Below are positions 1 to 8,397 of a DNA stretch of 64,000 nt, piece after piece (position 1 is the stretch's first letter; every line of letters starts with the position of its first letter). The translations under genes were made by a program, and so were the position numbers. The notes beneath the pieces are model-generated. The model was not told where the DNA came from. It did not search any database and saw only the letters and a program-made list of their open reading frames with translations. The stretch is from Agrobacterium leguminum (GTDB lineage Bacteria; Pseudomonadota; Alphaproteobacteria; Rhizobiales; Rhizobiaceae). Location of the stretch: positions 51,109 through 115,108 of the forward strand of contig NZ_JADQWB010000019.1 of assembly GCF_015704895.1 (NCBI RefSeq). Direction: 5' to 3'.

Positions 1-1562
1 CCGATGCCCGATCAGAACCGCTCTCCTCCTCGCAACCCCCACTGGGGGCGGTTCGGGACTATGTCCGGCCGGTCGCAATAGTCGCATTCTGGGCAATATT
101 TCTGCTGGCGCTTCTCAATAGGGGCGCAACGGAAATCGAAAGTCGCATCGTCGTCACGACCGCGATCTATCTCCTGCTGGTGCCATCGATCCTCCTGTTC
201 GGACCGCCGAAGGCCGGGGCGGGCAAGGTATTCGCGGCAGCCTGCCTTTTATTGGGAGCGCTCATCGTTCAGGTGCTGTTGCAGGCATCCTCCATGCCCG
301 GCATCGCGCGCGCCAACCCGGCATGGTCCACCGCCGCCATGTTCATGCAGAATGCGCCAGCCGCCACAATCTCACTGACACCTGCGGATGACCGGCTCGG
401 CCTCTTGAGCGCCGCCCTGCCCTTCGGCGCCTTCATGGCCGGCCTCGTGCTTTTCGACAGCGACGAGCGTGCGGCAAAGACGCTGCGATGGTTCGCAATT
501 GCCGGTGGCTGGCTTGCGCTGTTTTCCATCGTGCAATTCGTGCTTTTCCCCGAAGCTCTCGGCCTCATCCAGAAGCGCTTCTACCTCGGCAGCCTCACCG
601 GCCTTTTTGTCAACCGCAATACCGCCGCGACCTTCTTCGGTCTCATCCTTCTCACGCTCGCCGCATTGTTACATAAAAGCCTCCTCGCTCCCGATTGGGC
701 GAGAGTAAAGGCGCTCGTGGCAAATCGCCTGACCGTGCCGGCGGAGCAGAAACAGCTCATCCGCAGGGCCGCTTTTCTCGGCGTCCTCGCGGGCTTTTGT
801 TTCATCGCATTGATGCTGACGGGATCCCGTGCGGGGATCGGCTCAAGCCTCGCCGCGCTGATTTTGCTGATCCTGCTGATTGTGTTCAACTCTCCCGCCA
901 GAACCGGCCGCAATGGGGCCTCCAGCCGGCGCAGGCAGCGCGGGACAAGACGTCGTGCCGCGCTCCTGATCGCCATCGCTATCGCCCTCTTCGCGCTTTT
1001 CGCCAACCGGGTGGCGCTTCGCATGGAAACGCGTTTGGAAGACGATATGCGCTTCTGCTACATGCCGGGCATCGCCCGCGCCATCGCCGACAATTGGCCG
1101 CAAGGGTCGGGCCTTGCAAGCTTTACGGAAATCTATGCGCCCTATCATGTGGCGCGATGCGGGGTGGACGCCGTCGTCACCCACGCCCACAATGTCTACG
1201 CCGAAGGGCTGCTGACACTCGGTGCGGCCTTCCCGTTTTACCTCGCTTTTTTTGTGCTCATCCAACTGGTGATTTTCATTCGCGGGACACTGAAACGCAG
1301 AAATTATCGTTATGCCTCTCATCTCGGCCTTGCCGCGCTGCTGCTCGTCCTGTTGCATTCGACGCTTGATTTTTCGCTGCAGATTCCGGGCTTTGCCATG
1401 GCCTATGCCGTTTTCCTCGCCCCGGTCGTCACGCTTTGCCTGAACCCGCCCGGAATGGAGCGGGAAGGCCGCAAACGGCGGAGACAATTTTCGGAAGACG
1501 CTACAATGCGGGCGCCGGGCCATTCAGACCAGACAGTACAAACGCCGCTTCGTCTGCAATAA
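1..1562 (+). CDS. O-antigen ligase/polymerase-like membrane protein, 5' end outside window
   Basis: Probably a Wzy/WaaL-family polysaccharide polymerase or ligase in the inner membrane. The frame is open from the left edge: there is no stop upstream of the first usable start (GTG at 180), and the residues encoded by about 78-180 form further hydrophobic segments. The gene therefore most likely begins before the window. Visible features are many hydrophobic helices, a SRAG motif after a long helix (near 830), and a large polar loop ending in THAHN at about 1180-1195, as in the family's periplasmic loop. The C-terminus is a basic, non-hydrophobic tail. The next gene, a glycosyltransferase, follows 56 bases later on the same strand, which fits an exopolysaccharide operon. 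The polymer and the exact reaction cannot be told from sequence. Confidence 0.75.
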   Translation, partial: DARSEPLSSSQPPLGAVRDYVRPVAIVAFWAIFLLALLNRGATEIESRIVVTTAIYLLLVPSILLFGPPKAGAGKVFAAACLLLGALIVQVLLQASSMPGIARANPAWSTAAMFMQNAPAATISLTPADDRLGLLSAALPFGAFMAGLVLFDSDERAAKTLRWFAIAGGWLALFSIVQFVLFPEALGLIQKRFYLGSLTGLFVNRNTAATFFGLILLTLAALLHKSLLAPDWARVKALVANRLTVPAEQKQLIRRAAFLGVLAGFCFIALMLTGSRAGIGSSLAALILLILLIVFNSPARTGRNGASSRRRQRGTRRRAALLIAIAIALFALFANRVALRMETRLEDDMRFCYMPGIARAIADNWPQGSGLASFTEIYAPYHVARCGVDAVVTHAHNVYAEGLLTLGAAFPFYLAFFVLIQLVIFIRGTLKRRNYRYASHLGLAALLLVLLHSTLDFSLQIPGFAMAYAVFLAPVVTLCLNPPGMEREGRKRRRQFSEDATMRAPGHSDQTVQTPLRLQ

Positions 1563-1618
1563 CGGATTTTACGAATGCAAACCAGGTTTCGTGATCTTAA
1601 AGGCGCAGGAATTTAAGC

Positions 1619-2824
1619 ATGCGGATATTGCAAATAACCTCGCTGTTTTCTCCGGATCGGGTGGGCGGTGCGGAAATATTCGTGGAAGACCTTGCGCGTG
1701 GACTTGCCGATAAGGGGCACACGGTCGCGGTGGTCGCCATCTCCCGTGAAGAGCAGGCAGCACAACAACGAGACGGTTTCACCATTCACCGTCTCGGGCA
1801 TACCACACCGTTCTTTATTGGCGACTGGGGGCAACAACCGGAATGGAAGCGAAAATATTATAAGATCGCCGTGCAACTGGATCCGCGCCTCGTTCACCGG
1901 CTTGCGCGTGTGATCGATGATTTCCGGCCGGACGTGGTCAATACCCATTCGCTATCGGAACTGACGCCGCTGATCTGGCCGATGATCCGCAAGCGCGGCG
2001 TTCCGCTGGTTCATTCGCTGCATGATTTCACGAGCATGTGCACCAATGGCTCCCTGTTTCATGATGGGCATATCTGCGATGGCAGCAGCAAAAAATGCCG
2101 TGCCTTTTCCTATCTCCACCGGCGTTGCCAATGCGCAGTCGATGCTGTCGCCGGCGTTGGTCGCGATATCGTCGAACGCCATGTGCGGGCCGGCTTTTTC
2201 ACCCATGTTCCCGAAAACCGCCGCACGGTGATCTGGAACGCCATCTCACCGCCAGATTCGCCAGAACCGCATATTGCCCGCGCGCCCGGCGAGCCGCTGG
2301 TTTTCGGCTATCTGGGCCGCATCGAAGCAGCGAAAGGGGCTGACTTGCTGATAGAAGCGTTGCGGCTTTTGCCGCCGCAGGGCTGGCGGGCGGTCATGGC
2401 AGGCCGCGCGCCGGATGGTATCGAGACCTATCAGCAAAAGGCAGCCGGCCTGCCGGTCGAATTTCCGGGCTATGTGGAAGCCGATCATTTCTTCGCCGGC
2501 ATAGATTGCCTCATCGTGCCGCCCCTATGGCCGGAGGCCTTCGGCCGCACCGTCGCTGAAGCCATTCTGCGCGGCGTACCCGTCATCGGCGCAAATCTTG
2601 CGGGTGTTGCCGAACAGATCGGCGCGGACAGGCCGGAACGCCTGTTCGCCCCAGGCAATGCCGCCGAACTGGCCGCGCGCATGGCAGAGGCAATGCGCAA
2701 TCCCGCCATGCTTGCGGAAACACCTGAAACCCGGGAGCGAATTCGCCAGGGCGTTGAGCCTGAAGGGGTCATTGCGGCCTATGAAAAGCTCTATGCGGAT
2801 GTGTGCGACGATATTGAGCCATAA
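1619..2824 (+). CDS. GT4-family glycosyltransferase
   Basis: A 401-residue retaining glycosyltransferase of the GT-B fold. The N-terminal acceptor domain starts with a short strand and a glycine-rich loop (GGAEIF, near residue 19). The C-terminal donor domain contains FGYLGRIEAAKG, and later the family's E-x7-E signature as EAFGRTVAE (about residue 306), which binds the nucleotide-sugar diphosphate. It has no signal peptide or membrane segment, so it is cytoplasmic and acts on a lipid-linked oligosaccharide. The ATG follows AGGAATTTAAGC, an acceptable ribosome site. Its place directly behind a polymerase-like protein indicates exopolysaccharide assembly. Donor sugar and linkage are not predictable here. 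Confidence 0.85.
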   Translation: MRILQITSLFSPDRVGGAEIFVEDLARGLADKGHTVAVVAISREEQAAQQRDGFTIHRLGHTTPFFIGDWGQQPEWKRKYYKIAVQLDPRLVHRLARVIDDFRPDVVNTHSLSELTPLIWPMIRKRGVPLVHSLHDFTSMCTNGSLFHDGHICDGSSKKCRAFSYLHRRCQCAVDAVAGVGRDIVERHVRAGFFTHVPENRRTVIWNAISPPDSPEPHIARAPGEPLVFGYLGRIEAAKGADLLIEALRLLPPQGWRAVMAGRAPDGIETYQQKAAGLPVEFPGYVEADHFFAGIDCLIVPPLWPEAFGRTVAEAILRGVPVIGANLAGVAEQIGADRPERLFAPGNAAELAARMAEAMRNPAMLAETPETRERIRQGVEPEGVIAAYEKLYADVCDDIEP

Positions 2825-3012
2825 ATATTATCAATTACACGGCATTGTTTTTGATATTCACTTTATAGCGACCATGTTATTATCATGCGCGCTTTCTAAA
2901 TTTTGTATATTTTCTCCAAACTACATCAAAAATTAATTAAATAAAAAATCCAAATAAAAAATATAAATCACGAATACCAATCAAATATTTATTATATATA
3001 ATTGAGAAAAAG
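2825..3012. other. strongly AT-rich intergenic stretch
   Basis: This gap is dominated by A and T, especially 2900-3010 with runs such as TTAATTAAATAAAAAA, in a window that is otherwise GC-rich. It lies before an acyltransferase gene that is itself AT-richer than its neighbours. It probably holds that gene's promoter. The composition suggests imported DNA and a likely target for H-NS/MucR-like silencers. No coding potential is seen. Confidence 0.5.
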
Positions 3013-4092
3013 ATGATATACAATCTTCAATTCCTACGCGCATTCGCAGCTATACTTGTATTTTTTTATCACAGCGAGATTTACTGGAAGGGCGTCCTTC
3101 CGTCAACTTGGCTCTTCAAGCTTGGGCTAGCAGGAGTTGATGTTTTCTTTGTTTTAAGTGGATTCATCATGGCTGCAACTACATCATCACGTGATGTTGC
3201 AGCCACATCATTCCTTAGCCATCGCATTTTCCGTATCGTCCCCCTTTATTGGATTATAACGCTGCTTTTTACATTCTTATTTTTTTCGGGCCTCAAGCCC
3301 GTAGGCTTGATGGAGTTAACGTCGGAATATCTTATAAAATCCTTGTTCTTCATTCCGTTTTTAAGGGGCGGCGCAGCTGAACCAATCGTAACAGTCGGCT
3401 GGACACTTAACTACGAAATCTTCTTCTATCTCCTTTTTTCACTTTGCCTTTTTATTCCCAACATTAGGGCGCGGCACCCGTCTGTAATTATACTAATCTT
3501 ACTCGCACTTTTACCCCGAAGTTTTGGTTCAGAGAATTTTTACGCGATTTATTATGGTAATCCGATCATACTTGAATTCTGCTTGGGAATTGCCTGCTAT
3601 CATTGTGTTACATTGATGGAGAAAGCCCTCGACCCGAAGCATATGGTCCCTCTTGCCAGTGCCTTCGTCGCAGCATCAGTATTGTTCCTTTTCGCGCCAG
3701 CCTTCGGCTTAACCGGAGAAGTAACGACATCTCACTTTGCGGCGTCTGCCTTCATCCGCCCGCTCACATGGGGCGCGGCAGGATTCTTGGCTGTTTTGTC
3801 CGCTGTACTTCTCGAACGTGCAGGCTACGTATCGCGACGGGGGTTAGTCCAAATTGGCAATGCAAGCTATTCGATTTATCTCATCCATGGACTGATGCTG
3901 CATGGCGCATCCAAGGTAGTCAGCGTATTTTCACCGACCCCAGTAATATTTGCGCTGGCAACAACGACTATTGCACTTTTACTGTCGATCGCCGCAGGCC
4001 TCGTCTTGTTTCGATATTTAGAATCGCCCATCAATAAAATGCTACGTGAGTCCTTTACGCGTTTACGCGTAACGCACCCTTCACCCAGTTAG
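3013..4092 (+). CDS. acyltransferase family 3 (OafA/ExoZ-like) membrane protein
   Basis: A 359-residue integral membrane O-acyltransferase. The start has the family pattern: a first helix with LQFLRAFAAILVFFYH containing the conserved R and H, then GVDVFFVLSGFIM around residue 40 and a SHRIFRIVPLYW segment near residue 73. About ten hydrophobic segments follow. Relatives such as ExoZ add acetyl groups to exopolysaccharide sugars, and the cluster context fits that role. Codon use is clearly AT-richer (many TTT, ATA, TTA) than in flanking genes, and the gene follows an AT-rich spacer, which suggests recent acquisition. The weak ribosome site GAGAAAAAG precedes the ATG. Confidence 0.85.
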   Translation: MIYNLQFLRAFAAILVFFYHSEIYWKGVLPSTWLFKLGLAGVDVFFVLSGFIMAATTSSRDVAATSFLSHRIFRIVPLYWIITLLFTFLFFSGLKPVGLMELTSEYLIKSLFFIPFLRGGAAEPIVTVGWTLNYEIFFYLLFSLCLFIPNIRARHPSVIILILLALLPRSFGSENFYAIYYGNPIILEFCLGIACYHCVTLMEKALDPKHMVPLASAFVAASVLFLFAPAFGLTGEVTTSHFAASAFIRPLTWGAAGFLAVLSAVLLERAGYVSRRGLVQIGNASYSIYLIHGLMLHGASKVVSVFSPTPVIFALATTTIALLLSIAAGLVLFRYLESPINKMLRESFTRLRVTHPSPS

Positions 4093-4208
4093 CGGATATA
4101 TCCAACCTATTGTGATAACCCCCGGCGCAATACAAAAGATATTTACAGCTGCCGAAGGATTATCCAAAGAGAGAGCCATTTTTACATCGGCAAGAAGCAG
4201 CATCTTTC

Positions 4209-5312
4209 TTAACATTTAACGGCGTCTCCGTGGAGAAGCCACGCATAGCTCTCCGCCGCCTTCTCCCACGAATATAATTTGCGGTTTTCATAACCCGCCT
4301 GGCGGAGATTTTCTGCCAGTTCCGGATTGTCCAAAAGTCGCTCAAGCGTGTCGACAAGGCTTTGAGCATCCGACGGATCGAAAGTCAGGGCGCCTTCGCC
4401 GGCAATCTCCGGTGTTGCGGAACGATTGGAGCAGATGACCGGGCATCCAAGCTGCTGCGCTTCCAGCACCGGCAGGCAGAAGCCTTCATAGGTGGAGGGG
4501 ACGCAAAGGCAGGCTGCGTGACGGTAAAGTTCGGCCAGTTGCCGGTCATCTATGCCGGAAAGCCGGATCAGCCGGGCCTGCAGCTCCGGATCGTCCAACG
4601 CGCCGGCGATTTCCTCCGCCTCGTCGCGGCCAACATGCACGATGCGCAAATCCGGCCATTTTTTACCGAGTATGGCAAAGGCTTTGCCCAGGAGAGCGAA
4701 ATTCTTATTGGACGTCGCGTTTCCGACCGCCAGTATGTAGCGTCCGGGAACAGGCGGCACCGTGTCGAAAACCCCGGGATCGACATTCAGCGTGCTGTCG
4801 GAATAAATGGTGATGCTCTTATCGGCAGCGGCTGGATAAAAACGCCCCAGATCCTTCCGCGTCGCTTCAGATACGCAGATGACCCGATCCGAACCGGCCA
4901 TCATCAGCTTGAAGATGAAATCGGTCGTCAGGGTCGCCCGCCAGCCGATCTGTTCGGGAATGGTTTTGAAATAAAGATCATGAACAAGGGTGAGACGCCG
5001 TTTGCCGCCGAGGGGACTTCCGAAAGGATCGGTATTAAACAGCACATCGATGCCATGCCGGCGGCAGAGCGCGGGCAGCATCGCGGCCTGACGCACCACA
5101 TCGAAAACCATGACGCGCGGTCGTGGAGTCTCGATGAGCTGCAGCCGGCTGTCGCGCAGGTTTTCAGGCAGTTGCGCCCGCGTCCAGGGAGAGCGCAGAA
5201 CATAGTCGTCACCCGTCTGCTCCAGCAGCCGCTCCAGCAGGCTGAAGGTCACGCGGGCCACACCGGAGGCCTTGCCGCCATATTGGCTCGGCATGTTTAC
5301 GAGAATGCGCAT
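4209..5312 (-). CDS. GT4-family glycosyltransferase
   Basis: Cytoplasmic GT-B glycosyltransferase of 367 residues from the chosen start. The N-terminal domain has GGKASGVARVTFSLLERL. The C-terminal domain has a nucleotide-sugar-binding segment (YILAVGNATSNKN) and the E-x7-E region as PSTYEGFCLPVLEAQQLG. I chose the ATG at 5312 because GGAAGG lies six bases upstream of it; an in-frame ATG at 5336 lacks such a site. It lies 55 bases downstream of another GT4 gene on the same strand, and both are opposite to the flanking exopolysaccharide genes. They probably form a two-gene transcript. Sequence type resembles mannosyltransferase-like GT4 enzymes, but the donor is unknown. Confidence 0.85.
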   Translation of the reverse strand: MRILVNMPSQYGGKASGVARVTFSLLERLLEQTGDDYVLRSPWTRAQLPENLRDSRLQLIETPRPRVMVFDVVRQAAMLPALCRRHGIDVLFNTDPFGSPLGGKRRLTLVHDLYFKTIPEQIGWRATLTTDFIFKLMMAGSDRVICVSEATRKDLGRFYPAAADKSITIYSDSTLNVDPGVFDTVPPVPGRYILAVGNATSNKNFALLGKAFAILGKKWPDLRIVHVGRDEAEEIAGALDDPELQARLIRLSGIDDRQLAELYRHAACLCVPSTYEGFCLPVLEAQQLGCPVICSNRSATPEIAGEGALTFDPSDAQSLVDTLERLLDNPELAENLRQAGYENRKLYSWEKAAESYAWLLHGDAVKC

Positions 5313-5367
5313 CCTGGCCCTTCCGCCTGCCGGCATTGCCTGTTCCTGTCGATCGCCGGGTGAAACC

Positions 5368-6516
5368 TCACGCCGCCTCCGTCAGCAGCGCAGAAACGGA
5401 GCGGCAGGTTTCCTCCAGCGAGAAACGCTGGCTCACATCCTCCCGCCCCTTTTGCGCCAGCCTTTCCGCCAGGGCCGGTTGCGACAGGACACAGCCGATC
5501 GCCGCCGCCAGCGCCGATGCATCCCCCGGCGGCACGAGAAGGCCGGTTTCGCCGTCACGGATGATTTCGGTAACACCGCCGCCGCGCGTGGCGACAACCG
5601 GACGCCCGCACATCATGGCCTCCACCACCACCCGGCCAAAGGGCTCGGCAACAATCGAGGTATGAGCAACCACATCCATCGCCGACATCAGTTCCGGCAC
5701 ATCCGGGCGGAAACCGAGGAAACGGACGCGACCGTCGAGACCGAGACGGGACGCCTGTTCGCGAATGCGCGCCTCATAGGCCTCCTGCCCGAAAAGCGCA
5801 CCGCCGACGATGACCGCCTGCACGCCCTCCATCGCCGCAATCGCGTCCAGAAACACATGTTGTCCCTTCCATTCGCTCAGCCGGCCAAAAAGGCCGACAA
5901 GCGGTTGCGGACCAAAGCCCAGTTCCGCACGCAGCCGCGCGGCCGTGCCGGGCTCGTATAGCCTTGCTTTCGCAGGGTCGAAGCCATTGTAAACGATGCG
6001 AACCTTATCCGCCTCACCGCCGGCCTCGATGAAAGCCCGGCCCGTCTCTTCGGAATTGACAGCCACCAGCCTGGCGAAAAGGCGCGCAAATGCCAGCGAG
6101 GCGCGGCGGTTGGTGGCGCTGAAAGCCGGATCCGTGACGATATCGTGTAAAATCCAGACGAGCGGCCGGCGGCTGAGCTTCGCGGCCAAGGCACAGACGA
6201 AAAGCGCTTTTTGCGAATTGGCGCAGATCACATCATAGCGCCTCGCCTCCCGGCTCAATTGCCAGGCGACCGCCATCACGTCGGCCGCTCCGCGCAACAG
6301 GGCGCCGAAAGACGCATTGCGGCGGATCGACAGCATTTTTTCTCCGGCGGACAGCATGACCGGAGCACGCCCCGCATCAACGAGATCATCTGCGGCCGCA
6401 CCGCCGCTGAGAAAACAGGCACGCCAGGAGTGTGGGCCCGCCTTGACGAGGTCCGTCAGAAAAAGTTCGGCGCCGCCCTTCTCTCCGGTATGGCTGACGA
6501 AAAGAGCGGATGTCAT
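5368..6516 (-). CDS. GT4-family glycosyltransferase
   Basis: A 382-residue GT-B enzyme. Features in order: N-terminal SHTGEKGGAELFLTDLV, a mid-protein VWILHDIVTDPAF segment, then the donor domain with LVGLFGRLSEWKGQH and the E-x7-E motif within EPFGRVVVEAMMCGRPV. There is no signal peptide. A good ribosome site (GGGGAGACGCC) precedes the ATG at 6516. The gene leads the leftward pair with the GT at 4209-5312, and its promoter should lie in the AT-rich gap to the right. It likely adds a sugar to the same polysaccharide repeat unit as its neighbours; the specific step is inference. Confidence 0.85.
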   Translation of the reverse strand: MTSALFVSHTGEKGGAELFLTDLVKAGPHSWRACFLSGGAAADDLVDAGRAPVMLSAGEKMLSIRRNASFGALLRGAADVMAVAWQLSREARRYDVICANSQKALFVCALAAKLSRRPLVWILHDIVTDPAFSATNRRASLAFARLFARLVAVNSEETGRAFIEAGGEADKVRIVYNGFDPAKARLYEPGTAARLRAELGFGPQPLVGLFGRLSEWKGQHVFLDAIAAMEGVQAVIVGGALFGQEAYEARIREQASRLGLDGRVRFLGFRPDVPELMSAMDVVAHTSIVAEPFGRVVVEAMMCGRPVVATRGGGVTEIIRDGETGLLVPPGDASALAAAIGCVLSQPALAERLAQKGREDVSQRFSLEETCRSVSALLTEAA

Positions 6517-6870
6517 GGCGTCTCCCCTGCCGGATGAGAGGGCCGACGATGCATCTTTCTGTGATTGCGGGCATGAACAGCCGGCCCGCGGAAAGAACGA
6601 ACCTGCCCGAAAGCGACGGGAATATCTTCACCGGAAGCCGCGTGGAAACGCGTGTCGCTAGATAAAAATACCAGCATAAAAACCTTTATTCGTAATAGAA
6701 TTCAATAATAACAATAATAATTAGAATAATATTCTATTTTTACGCCTCAAGCGAGTTCAAAGAAAAATTCATGACGCTCGTTTTCATGCGCTGTTTTCTG
6801 TTTCGCTCCCGGCATTTTTCCCCGGTCCTCGTGGCGGAACTATTCTGAGGCCAGACCAGGAGAACGAACG
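6517..6870. promoter_or_regulatory. divergent intergenic region with AT-rich core
   Basis: About 350 bases separate the leftward GT pair from the rightward SGNH hydrolase. The part from 6660 to 6742 is very AT-rich and contains a 7-bp inverted repeat, ATAGAAT at 6695-6701 and ATTCTAT at 6731-6737. Promoters for both directions probably lie here. No convincing coding sequence is present before the small leader ORF at 6871. Confidence 0.4.
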
Positions 6871-6933
6871 ATGACACCGCCCGAACACAACATATGCATA
6901 TATACGGCGCGAACGGAAGAGGTGGCCGCATGA
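6871..6933 (+). CDS. possible 20-codon leader ORF before the SGNH hydrolase
   Basis: ATG at 6871 has a good ribosome site (AGGAG at about 6859) and opens a 20-codon frame ending in TGA at 6931-6933. The stop overlaps the ATG at 6930 of the downstream hydrolase in an ATGA arrangement typical of translational coupling. The product begins MTPPEHN and has no recognisable function. It could be a regulatory leader peptide, or the overlap could be chance. Confidence 0.35.
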   Translation: MTPPEHNICIYTARTEEVAA

Positions 6934-8267
6934 TCGGTTTGACGCTCGGCATACGTCCCCGAAACATGGGTGACATCGGTTTTTCCCTGACCGCGTTCTC
7001 GCCCTTGCGGGCCCGTCTGGCGGCCGGGCAGAATGCCACGATCTTCGTGAACGGCGACAGCACCGCCCATGCCGAAGCCGGACCATTTCAGCAATTTGCG
7101 ATGATGCTCGGCGATCTGCACGATACGACTGTTGTGTTATACCGTTGGGCGGAATGGGAGACGAGCGCCGCCACCGGGCCAAAAACCTATGCGCCCCCGG
7201 TCACGCTGCGCGCCGGCAAAGGAGCGACGCTGACGCTCTATCTTGCGACGCTGCCCGGCGGCATGGCGGGTTACATGCTTGCGGAACAGCGCGCAGCGGC
7301 GCTGAAGATTCCCCGCCCCGATCTCTGCATCATGCATCATGGCCACAATATGCAGACCTTCGAAGCGCCCGGCGGCATTTTAAGCTCCGGACGGTCCACC
7401 CTGCTCGGACCGCTGGGAATGACCGAATGGCAATGGCCAAATGCTCCGCAACTCATCACCACGCAGAATCCGTGGCGGGATGGGACGGGTTACGACAAGG
7501 TCTATCAGGCGATCCTCGACCTAGCCCGATCCCATCCGAACCTCACGCTGGTGGATACGCATGTCGCATTTCTGGCGAAGGGCAAGGACGCCGCCCTTTA
7601 TCGGGACAATATTCACCCGAACGAGGCGGGCTCCCGGCTGATTGCCCGGACCCTGTTCGATTCCTATCTGGGATCGGCGCGCGATAACAACTTCCAGACA
7701 CCTTGCTGGCCAAAGCTGCCTGCCGCCAATCTCATCGGCAATGGCGATTTCACCGATTGGACTGGTTCCGTTCCAATGGGCTCGGCTATGACTTCACCAG
7801 GTTCTGCCACCAAAACCAACGAAATCATCTTCTCCCAGTCCTTCGCAAGCAGCCTCGCCCTCTACCCAAATGGCAGCCAGATCGCCGGGCTTACTCGCTA
7901 TTTCCGCAATGCGGAGGCCACAGCGATGATCGGCAAGACCATTTCCTTCGCCGTACTTTACAAAAACAACGAGAGGCAGCGTGTGCCCTACATCGCACTG
8001 GTTGCGAAAAGCGGTGGCGCAGTCCGGACAATCGTTTGCTCCGCCCTGCAATTCGGAGGTGCCAACATCGCCAGTAGTGGCGGCTGGATGTGGGCGATAG
8101 CCAACGGGATCGCCGTTGACCCCGATATCAACCCGGCGGGGTATACTTTCTTTCTGCGAATCCTTCCGGCATTCGGGACCAGCGCGCCCACCTCGAATGA
8201 ACCAGTTCACATTCAGCGCATCATTGCCGTCGAAGGGGATTTACCGAGAGGCAATCTGATCTCGTGA
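6930..8267 (+). CDS. SGNH/GDSL-type hydrolase with C-terminal extension
   Basis: Likely an esterase or deacetylase of the SGNH superfamily acting on a polysaccharide. Block I is FVNGDSTAH with the nucleophile Ser. A GHN triad appears in MHHGHNMQ, and the last block is DNIHPNEAG, with catalytic Asp and His. The N-terminal half is the hydrolase. From about LIGNGDFTDW on there is a second, beta-rich region resembling a carbohydrate-binding module. I chose ATG 6930 because GAAGAGG lies seven bases upstream; the in-frame ATG at 6894 has no such site. No clear signal peptide is seen, so the cellular location is open. It sits among glycosyltransferases and polymerases. Confidence 0.75.
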   Translation: MIGLTLGIRPRNMGDIGFSLTAFSPLRARLAAGQNATIFVNGDSTAHAEAGPFQQFAMMLGDLHDTTVVLYRWAEWETSAATGPKTYAPPVTLRAGKGATLTLYLATLPGGMAGYMLAEQRAAALKIPRPDLCIMHHGHNMQTFEAPGGILSSGRSTLLGPLGMTEWQWPNAPQLITTQNPWRDGTGYDKVYQAILDLARSHPNLTLVDTHVAFLAKGKDAALYRDNIHPNEAGSRLIARTLFDSYLGSARDNNFQTPCWPKLPAANLIGNGDFTDWTGSVPMGSAMTSPGSATKTNEIIFSQSFASSLALYPNGSQIAGLTRYFRNAEATAMIGKTISFAVLYKNNERQRVPYIALVAKSGGAVRTIVCSALQFGGANIASSGGWMWAIANGIAVDPDINPAGYTFFLRILPAFGTSAPTSNEPVHIQRIIAVEGDLPRGNLIS

Positions 8268-8397
8268 CGAAACGATAAAATATCTTGCGCGGCGACGTCA
8301 TCGAGCCCACTAATGGTCACCATATTATATTGATTGCCACGCGGTACCGCTCTCCTGCGGAGAGTCGAAATCCGCTTACAAAAGATAGAGACCGCGG

